The notes under the pieces: generated by a model
Databases searched by the model: none
The model's input: only the letters and a program-made list of their open reading frames with translations
Told to the model about the DNA's origin: nothing
Made by a program: the position numbers and the translations under genes
Part shown: positions 1-6,058 of the stretch, piece after piece
Layout of the letters: each line of letters begins with the position of its first letter
Numbering within the stretch: position 1 is the first letter of the stretch
Assembly (NCBI GenBank): GCA_012514925.1
Contig: JAAYZI010000370.1
Span: 1-9,596 of the forward strand
Direction: 5' to 3'
Source of the DNA: Deltaproteobacteria bacterium
GTDB lineage: Bacteria > Bdellovibrionota_C > UBA2361 > JAAYZI01
Length of the DNA stretch: 9,596 bases

Positions 1-36
1 AAACTAGCCCACTCAACCTAATGCTCAGACTAAGCT

Positions 37-141
37 CTACTTGCTTACCGCAACCACAAAACCCCCTACACCTATCTGCTCACGGCCCAATTTGCTTCTA
101 AATATATGCAGTTGAGCTGTAAAAGCATAATATCCCAGCAT
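37..141 (-). CDS. Possible 34-residue open frame after the CpaE-like gene
   Basis: ATG at 141 follows GGAGGA (156-151) with a 9-base spacer, the best-placed Shine-Dalgarno in this end of the window. The frame gives MLGYYAFTAQLHIF and continues to TAG at 39-37. The product has no signal peptide or motif I recognise, and no family is proposed. It may be a chance frame: the strong GGAGGA is the only real support. The remaining bases 1-36 show nothing identifiable. Confidence 0.18.
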   Translation of the reverse strand: MLGYYAFTAQLHIFRSKLGREQIGVGGFVVAVSK

Positions 142-156
142 CCCAACAGATCCTCC

Positions 157-1434
157 CTAAAACCCAATCTTCGCCTGAGCCTCACGCCCGCCTTTCCCCC
201 CGAATATCTTCTTAAACCAGGGTGAGGCTCCTCCTTGCTGGGCACCTTCTTCACTTCCTGCTCCAGCACCTGAACTTTGAATCAACCCCAACTCGCTGGC
301 TATCGCCTCCAAGGTCTGGCGGGTTTGTTTCTGGCCCATGCTGTAAAGAGTGCGTCCGCTGCCGGGCCATAAGGCTGCGCGAGGATCATTGGGAACCGGC
401 GGCAAGCGCCAAGGCATTTCACCTAAGTTATGCGCCGGCTCAAGTTCAGCCGCAATCTGGTCTACCCCTAAAAGCGCTCCTGAATAAGGGTTAATCACAA
501 ACACAATCCGATCTACCCCACCGACCAGGGTCTTAACGAAACTTAAATACAGATCAACCGCGGTCAAACCCAAAATAGTATCATCAATAACAATCGCTAC
601 CTGGTCGGCAGCCCGCAACAGCGCCCCGGTAGCCGGTCCCATGCGACCGCCGGTATCCACTATAATCACATCAAATAGCACCCGCGCCAGTTCGACCACA
701 CGCTGAACAATTGTCATACCATCAGTGTGGCAAATTAAATCCATCGACTCCGCCATGCGATCAGGCGGCATTAGTACAGAAACCTCACTGCTGATCGGAA
801 TCAACGCGTCAGTCAACGATTGCCTTGAAATCTCACGGGTGCCGTTAACCCACGCGCTCACCACCTTGGCCTCCGCTCCGTTCACAGTTAGAGAGCGGCT
901 CAAGTCACGCGTTTCGACATCTAGATCCCACAGCATTGTGCGACAACGGTAAACACTGCAAACTTCAGCCAATGCCGCAGCGATTGAAGTCGCCCCTACA
1001 CCACCCTTTGCGTGCGTGACAGCTATTACCTTACCCTCACGCGTGCGGCCTTCGCGCTTGAACTCAGCATGAATCGCCACCAGCTCCTGAAGAAAGTCGA
1101 GCGGATTCGCGCTATCGGGGAAAACCTTTCGCACCCCACAAGCATGCGCCGACCGAAACGCCCCTCCACCATAGGCGTCATCTCTCACAAACATAACGAT
1201 GTGCAGCCAGGGAACAGTTGCCATGGACTGTCTAGCAATCGCCGTAGCGCGGTCTCCCAGGCCTGAGCCTAAAACCAGCACATCCGCTTCTTGCAACTTA
1301 TCTCCGTAATCCTGCTCGTTTACGAGGTGGACCTGTAAATCGAGCATCTCCATGTCGCTCCGACTAAAAGCCTCAACACGCTTAGCGCAAAAGGCCTGAG
1401 CATCCACATTGATATCTAATATTAAAAGCTTCAT
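157..1434 (-). CDS. cpaE: CpaE/TadZ-like protein: pseudo-receiver plus ParA/MinD-type ATPase
   Basis: A 425-residue protein. Residues 1-125 resemble a receiver but lack a phosphoacceptor: the usual Asp position after strand 3 is in VLVLGSG (52-58). Residues 135-385 are a MinD/ParA ATPase. The deviant Walker A is KGGVGATS (143-150): signature K143 is kept, but the usual P-loop Lys is A148, as often seen in the CpaE/TadZ family. LWDLDVE (168-174) is the A' region with D170/D172, and VIIVDTGG (256-263) carries Walker B D260. The C-terminus is a Gly/Ser/Gln-rich linker ending in WFKKIFGGKGG (406-416), a basic-hydrophobic tail that might touch membrane. In known Tad systems this protein places the type IVc pilus machine at the pole. 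The Shine-Dalgarno is AAAGG about 10 bases upstream. It follows the kinase by 209 bases, with a possible own promoter. ATPase strength may be low; the symbol is by family resemblance. Confidence 0.85.
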   Translation of the reverse strand: MKLLILDINVDAQAFCAKRVEAFSRSDMEMLDLQVHLVNEQDYGDKLQEADVLVLGSGLGDRATAIARQSMATVPWLHIVMFVRDDAYGGGAFRSAHACGVRKVFPDSANPLDFLQELVAIHAEFKREGRTREGKVIAVTHAKGGVGATSIAAALAEVCSVYRCRTMLWDLDVETRDLSRSLTVNGAEAKVVSAWVNGTREISRQSLTDALIPISSEVSVLMPPDRMAESMDLICHTDGMTIVQRVVELARVLFDVIIVDTGGRMGPATGALLRAADQVAIVIDDTILGLTAVDLYLSFVKTLVGGVDRIVFVINPYSGALLGVDQIAAELEPAHNLGEMPWRLPPVPNDPRAALWPGSGRTLYSMGQKQTRQTLEAIASELGLIQSSGAGAGSEEGAQQGGASPWFKKIFGGKGGREAQAKIGF

Positions 1435-1517
1435 ATCTTAAAAACCTTTTGCTGCGCGCCCCTGTTTCTGCCATCAAAACTTGGCTTACGCCGATTTTCT
1501 GATGGATAAGTGTTCCA

Positions 1518-1545
1518 TTTCAGGAAGTAAAAGAGCTTTCTGAAA
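1518..1545 (-). other. Hairpin in the leader of the CpaE-like gene
   Basis: TTTCAGGAAG (1518-1527) and CTTTCTGAAA (1536-1545) pair as a 10-bp stem with one mismatch and an 8-base loop. No U-run follows on either strand, so it is not a normal terminator. A second, looser pairing, CCATCA (1471-1476) with TGATGG (1500-1505), lies closer to the gene. Both are within the 209-bp gap between the kinase stop and the CpaE-like start and might affect expression or RNA stability. Confidence 0.35.
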
Positions 1546-1578
1546 GAAACACCGGAGCTGCTTCTACGCGCTCTATTA

Positions 1579-1607
1579 ATCATATCGGCCGATACTCTCC
1601 AATCCAA
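1579..1607 (-). promoter_or_regulatory. Candidate promoter with palindrome ahead of the CpaE-like gene
   Basis: On the minus strand TTGGAT (1607-1602), a 17-bp spacer and TATGAT (1584-1579, 5 of 6 to TATAAT). The 12-bp perfect palindrome TATCGGCCGATA (1583-1594) covers the spacer and touches the -10 box, where a repressor could act. The start would be near 1572, giving a leader of about 138 bases. The -35 match is only fair. Confidence 0.35.
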
Positions 1608-1643
1608 CACCCCTAATTTTCAAACAAGTTTCTACTCCTCCTG

Positions 1644-3242
1644 TTAGTTTGCACCATTTTGCTGCACATTAGTTCGCTGGTCCCCACCTACCCCGGCTAC
1701 TTGTTCCGTACTGACTGCCGAGACAGAGGGAGCCCCTCCGACTAGTTCAGGAAAAAACAGCTTAATAAAGAAGAACCCTACTCCTACACCAATTATGATT
1801 GCGGTAATCAACGTCAACACCTCAATCCAAAGCGAAGACTCTGCCCTTCCCATGCTCTGAGAGAGGCGTCTAACCCGGCTTTCATCAATCCCCGCAGAAT
1901 TAATAATAACCTGTGTAGACGTATTGGGCGTTTGCGGCTCCTGACACACAATTTCTTCGTAATTTAGGGCACTCTCCATTCTAGGAGGAGGAGCATGACC
2001 CTTACGCTCTCCGCGGTACTGGCTTACGATATCCACCGTTTCGACTACATCTAAATCGTCTTCAGGCTCCGCCCTAGACGCAAACGCTGCACTAAAGGGC
2101 GAAGCCGCCATAACCGTGCCATGTGCGCCAAAACCGGAGAGAGCCACAGTGGCTTCTCCGTCGGCATACACAGGAGTCGCCGCAGGTCGCGCTTTTCCAA
2201 ATAAACGCTCTTCCGGCAGCATTTCGTCCGTCCCGGTAACACTATCTTGATCTTCGACCTCGTCTTCGTACAACGTCGCTGCTTCCTCGTCCTCCACCGC
2301 TTCATTTTCATGGGTGCATTTAGGACCAACAAACGCACCGCTTTGATGTTGGCTGATATGCAGCATCATACCTTTACTAATGATGCCACGGTCTGGAAGC
2401 AGCTCATGCAGATCACAGAACATGTCAGCGGCAGCTTGATAACGTTGCAAGGGATCCCGCTCCAAAGCGCGCTTAATCACGGCATCCAAGCCCGGCGGGA
2501 TCTCTGGTCTCAAGGTACTGGGAGGGGCAGCGTCCGATTTTAGGCGCATCGTCATCGTTGCGTAAACACTATCGCCACGAAACGGTGATTTACCGGTAAG
2601 CATCTCGTACCCCAAAATCCCAATGGCATAGATATCTGAACGCCAATCAACCTGTGAGTTAAGCATGTACTCTGGGGCCACGTAATTAATCGTACCTACC
2701 ACGCCGCCGTGCTCGGTCAACTTTGAGCTATGCCCTACTCGCGCAATCCCAAAATCGCCGATTTTAACCATCCCCTCTGTTGTGAGCAAAATATTTTCCG
2801 GCTTTAAGTCGCGATGTACAATGCCTGCATCATGGATAGCTTGCACGCCTGAGCAGATCTGACAGAGGATATTCACGGCTTCATTAATAGGCATTAACTG
2901 GTTGCTCTCAAGACGGGTTGCCAAGTCACCGCCACCTACATATTCCATGGTATAAGCAACTAAATCCCCATCCCGCAAATATTCATAGGCGCGCACCACA
3001 TTTGGATGGGAGACCCCATAAGCCGCAAATATTTCATTGCGAAAACGCTGTGCTGCAATTTTATCCTGCGCAACTTCTGGAAACAAAACTTTGACCGCTA
3101 CCATATGACCAGCGAGCTCGCGATGACGGCAGGCATACACCAATCCCATGTTGCCCGCCCCCAGGCACTTAATCACCTCATACCGGCCGGCAATCACCGT
3201 TCCAGGTTGGAGGCTCATAAAATGCTCATCACCCATTCTCAT
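1644..3242 (-). CDS. Membrane-anchored Hanks-type Ser/Thr protein kinase
   Basis: A 532-residue kinase. The catalytic domain (about 20-285) has every key element: glycine loop GAGNMG (28-33), ATP-binding K51, alpha-C E70, HRDLKPEN (143-150, catalytic D145), DFG (163-165), activation-loop T176 and T184, and APE (189-191). Residues 290-470 are an acidic, low-complexity juxtamembrane region with candidate phosphorylation motifs (TVAL from T365, TVMA from T376). One transmembrane helix spans about 472-496. Only about 36 residues lie outside, with no PASTA or other sensor domain, so signals are probably sensed through partners or the membrane. ATG 3242 is the longest start; M9 (3218) has GGTGAT 9 bases upstream and may be the true one. 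The gene follows the FHA gene by 72 bases. Confidence 0.93.
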   Translation of the reverse strand: MRMGDEHFMSLQPGTVIAGRYEVIKCLGAGNMGLVYACRHRELAGHMVAVKVLFPEVAQDKIAAQRFRNEIFAAYGVSHPNVVRAYEYLRDGDLVAYTMEYVGGGDLATRLESNQLMPINEAVNILCQICSGVQAIHDAGIVHRDLKPENILLTTEGMVKIGDFGIARVGHSSKLTEHGGVVGTINYVAPEYMLNSQVDWRSDIYAIGILGYEMLTGKSPFRGDSVYATMTMRLKSDAAPPSTLRPEIPPGLDAVIKRALERDPLQRYQAAADMFCDLHELLPDRGIISKGMMLHISQHQSGAFVGPKCTHENEAVEDEEAATLYEDEVEDQDSVTGTDEMLPEERLFGKARPAATPVYADGEATVALSGFGAHGTVMAASPFSAAFASRAEPEDDLDVVETVDIVSQYRGERKGHAPPPRMESALNYEEIVCQEPQTPNTSTQVIINSAGIDESRVRRLSQSMGRAESSLWIEVLTLITAIIIGVGVGFFFIKLFFPELVGGAPSVSAVSTEQVAGVGGDQRTNVQQNGAN

Positions 3243-3314
3243 CCCAAAATCGACTAGCCTTCAAAAAAGCAGCAGCTAATAATCATACCGATGCCTCAAA
3301 GCTCACCGCCTGTC

Positions 3315-4031
3315 CTAAACGACAATCATACAGACGTGGAAATTCCGTTTACCAAACCGTATCAAATCCCCGTGACCAATCACGGTCTTATCTCCGGACA
3401 ACCTCTCTTCTTCATCTTTGCCCATGCGCTTAATGATAGTACCGTGCTCAGATAACTGGTCTAAAATCTGCGCTTGATTATCCTCTCCCATCCGCAAAAT
3501 AGCGTGCATCGGAGAAACGCTCTCATCCGATATCACCAAGAAATTACCATTTCCGGCCGCCTCCGAAGTAACGATCAAGCGCCCACAGCGCAAATCAAAA
3601 ACTTCTCCATTGGGGTTATTATCGAAAGAAACCATAAACCCAACCAAACGCCCTTCCTTGGCCCAAATCACGCGGTCCCCCTTCGCAGGGGCGGACGAGG
3701 CGGCTTGCCGGGATTGTGGAGCTGAAGAACTAGGGGCGGACTGAGTATGCTGGTACGGAGCCCGTTCACGCTCGCCTTCTCGGTGCGGCTGCGCCCGTCC
3801 GGCTGGCAAATAAGAGCTTCCTTGAAACGGAGAAGACGGAACATGAGGGTCTGGTGCGGCTGCCTGACTGGAAGATCCCTCTCCCGTATCGCGCGCAAAC
3901 CTCGCCCTGACCTCACCAGTGATCTCAGGAGTCAACATGACGGTTCTATTTCTAGCACGAGGTGCAGAACTGGTTGATACTTCACCCGACCCACCCGTCG
4001 CCCTTGATTCCATATCCTTATCACTCACCAT
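3315..4031 (-). CDS. FHA-domain phosphothreonine-binding protein
   Basis: A 238-residue soluble protein. Residues about 143-236 form an FHA domain, which binds phosphothreonine peptides: CGR (149-151), SVSPMHA (171-177, with conserved S173 and H176), EHGT (195-198) and GDLIRFG (221-227). The usual Asn before Gly-Thr is H196 and the Arg of the SRxH motif is P174, so binding may be altered. Residues 1-120 are low-complexity, rich in Ser, Ala, Pro, Gln and Arg, and probably disordered, except for a short conserved-looking stretch RNRTVMLTPE (27-36). T30 with Leu at +3 could be a phosphorylation site, as in GarA/OdhI-type proteins that bind their own phosphorylated tail (inference). It lies between the phosphatase and kinase genes and probably reads the phosphorylation state set by them. 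Confidence 0.88.
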   Translation of the reverse strand: MVSDKDMESRATGGSGEVSTSSAPRARNRTVMLTPEITGEVRARFARDTGEGSSSQAAAPDPHVPSSPFQGSSYLPAGRAQPHREGERERAPYQHTQSAPSSSAPQSRQAASSAPAKGDRVIWAKEGRLVGFMVSFDNNPNGEVFDLRCGRLIVTSEAAGNGNFLVISDESVSPMHAILRMGEDNQAQILDQLSEHGTIIKRMGKDEEERLSGDKTVIGHGDLIRFGKRNFHVCMIVV

Positions 4032-4040
4032 CTTTAAGTT

Positions 4041-4046
4041 CTCCTT
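4041..4046 (-). promoter_or_regulatory. Ribosome binding site of the FHA gene
   Basis: AAGGAG on the minus strand, 9 bases before ATG at 4031. It supports this start and shows separate translation initiation within the operon. Confidence 0.7.
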
Positions 4047-4067
4047 ATAACCAACATCACAACGCGC

Positions 4068-5051
4068 TTATTTACTTAAATGAAGCATGCTTCCCAAAAC
4101 CACCAAGAGCGCGCCCAGCAAAGAAAGCATTATGACGATCATAAAATTCTTTAACAGACCTCTTCCCGAACTTCGTGCTTGCGGCACTTTATGTTGATAC
4201 CCCAGACCATGACTCCCAACCTGGCTGGCACCAGCTGGGGGCTGCTGCCTCACCTGACCTCCAACTGGAATAATGGCCACGGTGATATTGTCGTAGCCGC
4301 CGCGCGCTTTCGCTAGTTCAACCATTTTAACGCAAGCTTCTTGTGGATTATTAGCGGTCACAATCTCTGCGATCTCTCTATCCGTCACATGCGAATAGAG
4401 TCCATCTGTACAAAGCACTAAACAGTCCCGAGGTTCATCTTCTGCGGCTTCCCAAATCCAAAAACGTTGAATATCAACCTCGAGCCCCGGCTCAGAGCCG
4501 ATCGCTCTCGTCAAAATATGCGCTTGCGGATGCGCCAGAGCTTCATCCGCGGCGATGTGCCCCTTCTCTACTAGCTCTTGCACATAGGTATGGTCTACGG
4601 TGAGTTGCTGAATCTGCCCGCCGCGGACAAGATACGCGCGTGAATCACCAACATGCCCCATCACTATTTCCGAACCGGCAAAAATCACGCCTACGATGGT
4701 AGTGCCCATTTGAGCGAAGGCCTGATTCTGACGACGCAAAACGATAATGCGGTTAGCTTCTAAAATTGCGCTTTTAAGAGCTGCCACGGCGGGACGTGCC
4801 GGCAAGTTTTCTAAATCACGGCGAATCGCGTCAATCGCAAGCTGCGCCGCCAATTCTCCACCGCTGGTGCCACCCATGCCGTCGCATACCAGCCAAGCCA
4901 ATCCCGATGGCGATTCGATAACCGCGTAGCGATCTTCATTTAACTCCCGCTCGCATCCGGTATCCGTTACGGCGGCAGGAATCTGTGAATTATGAACTTC
5001 TCCTTGATCGAAGCCGAGTTCGTTTTCCAAATCAGAACCTTCCACTAACAT
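4068..5051 (-). CDS. PP2C-family Ser/Thr protein phosphatase with C-terminal membrane anchor
   Basis: A 327-residue metal-dependent phosphatase that removes phosphate from Ser/Thr residues. Catalytic core motifs are complete across about residues 25-263: R35 and N38-E39-D40, D57-G58-M59-G60-G61 (metal site), GDSRAY (135-140), D153-H154, TRAIG (181-185), D216-G217 and G252-Y-D254-N255. A linker rich in Gln, Gly and Ser (265-300) leads to one hydrophobic segment (about 303-324) at the very C-terminus, so the enzyme is probably tail-anchored with its catalytic domain in the cytoplasm. The ribosome binding site is modest (AAAGGT). The gene stops 36 bases before the FHA-protein gene, with the kinase gene next: the natural opponent of that kinase. 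Family assignment is secure; substrates are inferred from context. Confidence 0.93.
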   Translation of the reverse strand: MLVEGSDLENELGFDQGEVHNSQIPAAVTDTGCERELNEDRYAVIESPSGLAWLVCDGMGGTSGGELAAQLAIDAIRRDLENLPARPAVAALKSAILEANRIIVLRRQNQAFAQMGTTIVGVIFAGSEIVMGHVGDSRAYLVRGGQIQQLTVDHTYVQELVEKGHIAADEALAHPQAHILTRAIGSEPGLEVDIQRFWIWEAAEDEPRDCLVLCTDGLYSHVTDREIAEIVTANNPQEACVKMVELAKARGGYDNITVAIIPVGGQVRQQPPAGASQVGSHGLGYQHKVPQARSSGRGLLKNFMIVIMLSLLGALLVVLGSMLHLSK

Positions 5052-5304
5052 GCATTAACCTTTTATTTCCAAAGCCAAAATTCAGTTAGATACTCGTCCT
5101 CCAATCATACGGTCACTACTCCGCACTCTCATACACCCGAACACACCGCGCCTCACTTCTCAGTCTCCACCCTCCAGCATCGGCACTTCAGCCGGATAGC
5201 TATAACTCCGATGTATATAAATTTGATTCAGAACAGGTTCGGTCCGTTCCGGGATTTATTGAAGTGATACCGAGTCTTGCAGTGTAGGCCCCTAATAAAA
5301 CAGT

Positions 5305-5388
5305 GTATCTGTTTACATAAGTCTTAAATCTATGGATTACAGTCTAGTATCCATTCACATAAATATTAAGTTTAGGGATTCCAATCTG
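5305..5388. repeat. Tandem 42-bp direct repeat, two copies
   Basis: Unit 1 (5305-5346) and unit 2 (5347-5388) align without gaps at 31 of 42 positions. Shared blocks are GTATC, ACATAA, TTAA and GGATT. The core GTAT-N7-CATAARTNTTA occurs again as GTAT-N6-CATAAATGTTA at 5395-5415, where it overlaps the left edge of the palindrome. A period of 42 bp is four helical turns, so the copies would sit on the same DNA face. Array of regulator sites is the likeliest reading (inference). Confidence 0.6.
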
Positions 5389-5393
5389 TTACC

Positions 5394-5422
5394 AGTATAT
5401 TTATCATAAATGTTACTTTCTC
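5394..5422 (-). promoter_or_regulatory. Possible promoter for the phosphatase-FHA-kinase genes
   Basis: On the minus strand TATACT (5399-5394) matches the -10 consensus at 5 of 6 positions. At 17 bp upstream the hexamer is GAGAAA (5422-5417), a poor -35 box that lies inside the 22-bp palindrome. A weak -35 covered by an operator would suit an activated or repressed promoter. The -10-like hexamers GATACT and TACACT sit at the equivalent ends of the two 42-bp repeats, so the exact start is unclear. Confidence 0.3.
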
Positions 5423-5434
5423 CGGAGAAAGTAA
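5413..5434. repeat. Perfect 22-bp palindrome, likely operator
   Basis: The left half TTACTTTCTCC is followed with no gap by its exact reverse complement. Beyond one G/T position (5412/5435) three more pairs match, giving an imperfect 30-bp dyad from 5409 to 5438. With no unpaired loop and no U-run on either side it looks more like a binding site for a dimeric regulator than a terminator. It lies just upstream, in the minus direction, of a -10-like TATACT (5399-5394). Confidence 0.8.
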
Positions 5435-5463
5435 TATTGACTCCACTTAGCGCTCAGGCTGGA

Positions 5464-5488
5464 AACAAAAATTGTGTAATCAATTCCC
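5464..5488 (-). terminator. Weak candidate terminator after the 157-residue gene
   Basis: The minus-strand RNA could form GGGAAUUG (5488-5481), loop AUUACA, CAAUUUUU (5474-5467), followed by GUUU. The stem has five Watson-Crick pairs and three G-U pairs, so it is A/U-rich and weak. It lies 57 bases past the stop codon. The U-rich tail is the main support; it may not terminate. Confidence 0.22.
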
Positions 5489-5544
5489 ATACGTGAACAG
5501 TTACCGAAGCGTAATCAGCCGCCCCCTTTTGCCACCCTCACGCC

Positions 5545-6018
5545 CTACGCCGATAATTTACGGATCTCAAAAAAATATCCAGATTTCGCATCTGCCAGCC
5601 GTGCCTCGTAACCTTGTTTTAGTATCCATGCGGCCAATATTGACCAAGCTTCTGGTTCTACGCGCCTATCCCCTGACTTCCCCACTTTCTCTCGCAAGGG
5701 TAATCCAGCCTCGACCCACTTTTTTTTAAGATTTTCAAAGCGACCTCCTACCAACGCTCTCAAATTTGAAAATGATTTAACTGGAATCCACTCACCAGCT
5801 TGAGCACTGGAAGCGCTTTCGTTTGCTGCTCCAATCAACCCACTCGCCTCCAACCCACGCATCAACTCAGATGCGATAAGCTCTGCATTTACCACCAAAC
5901 TCTGCTCTAACGCTGCTTCAAATTCGGAACTATGAAACTCCAGTAGATCTGCCGCCAGAGAGATAGGAACATTCACCTCAGTATCGGTAAGACGCCTGGG
6001 TTTCTTTGTTTCCGCCAT
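5545..6018 (-). CDS. Hypothetical protein with possible C-terminal winged helix
   Basis: A 157-residue soluble protein that I do not recognise. I chose the ATG at 6018 because a perfect AAAGGAGG lies 4 bases upstream (6030-6023); the in-frame TTG at 6033 would place that Shine-Dalgarno inside the coding sequence. Residues 10-60 are predicted helical and acidic. Residues 61-76 are a small-residue linker. Residues 77-133 (beginning EWIPVKSFSNLRALVGGRF) show helix, turn, a basic helix (NLKKKWVEAGL), a short basic hairpin (KVGKSGDRRV) and a closing helix, an order like the small winged helices of the excisionase/MerR type. A DNA- or protein-binding role is thus an inference. It lies 40 bases after the membrane kinase-like gene and is probably the last gene of that unit. 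The palindrome-bearing control region follows. Confidence 0.75.
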   Translation of the reverse strand: MAETKKPRRLTDTEVNVPISLAADLLEFHSSEFEAALEQSLVVNAELIASELMRGLEASGLIGAANESASSAQAGEWIPVKSFSNLRALVGGRFENLKKKWVEAGLPLREKVGKSGDRRVEPEAWSILAAWILKQGYEARLADAKSGYFFEIRKLSA

Positions 6019-6030
6019 GTAACCTCCTTT
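6019..6030 (-). promoter_or_regulatory. Ribosome binding site that fixes the start of the 157-residue protein
   Basis: On the minus strand AAAGGAGGTTAC runs directly into ATG at 6018. The AGGAGG core (6028-6023) is a full match to the anti-Shine-Dalgarno sequence with a 4-base spacer. This favours ATG 6018 over the upstream in-frame TTG at 6033. Confidence 0.75.
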
Positions 6031-6058
6031 CAAAAGCCAAAAAAACTTTCTGGAAAAT

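Larger units (their letters stand above)
5052..5544. other. 493-bp intergenic control region without a convincing gene
   Basis: No reading frame here has a good ribosome binding site and useful length; the longest + strand frame, beginning at 5472, runs antisense into the upstream gene. The right part (about 5300-5440) is AT-rich and holds a perfect palindrome, 42-bp direct repeats and -10-like hexamers, all described separately. The left part (5052-5300) is more C-rich on the + strand and shows no clear structure beyond a GTTC cluster near 5231-5249. The region probably drives the phosphatase-FHA-kinase genes, whose first start codon is at 5051; if transcription begins near 5390 the leader would be over 300 bases. 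Confidence 0.6.

Noticed and set aside
1644..5051. Kinase, phosphatase and FHA trio as part of a type VI secretion locus
   Set aside because: No Tss component is present in the window, and the linked gene is CpaE/TadZ-like; only flanking sequence could revive this.
5231..5249. GAAC-N2-GTTC and GTTC-N5-GTTC as a LexA-type SOS box
   Set aside because: The spacings do not fit the known GAAC-N4-GTTC or GTTC-N7-GTTC boxes, and no SOS gene is nearby.
5305..5388. Possible CRISPR array from the 42-bp repeats
   Set aside because: The copies are adjacent with no unique spacers, are only 74% identical and number two, so they do not fit a CRISPR array.
5409..5438. Palindrome as a Rho-independent terminator
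   Set aside because: It has no loop bases other than those taken from the stem, and no U-run follows on either strand.
5472..5729. Open frame on the + strand crossing the intergenic region into the 157-residue gene
   Set aside because: It is antisense to a gene with a perfect ribosome binding site, lacks its own, and its product has no recognisable domain.
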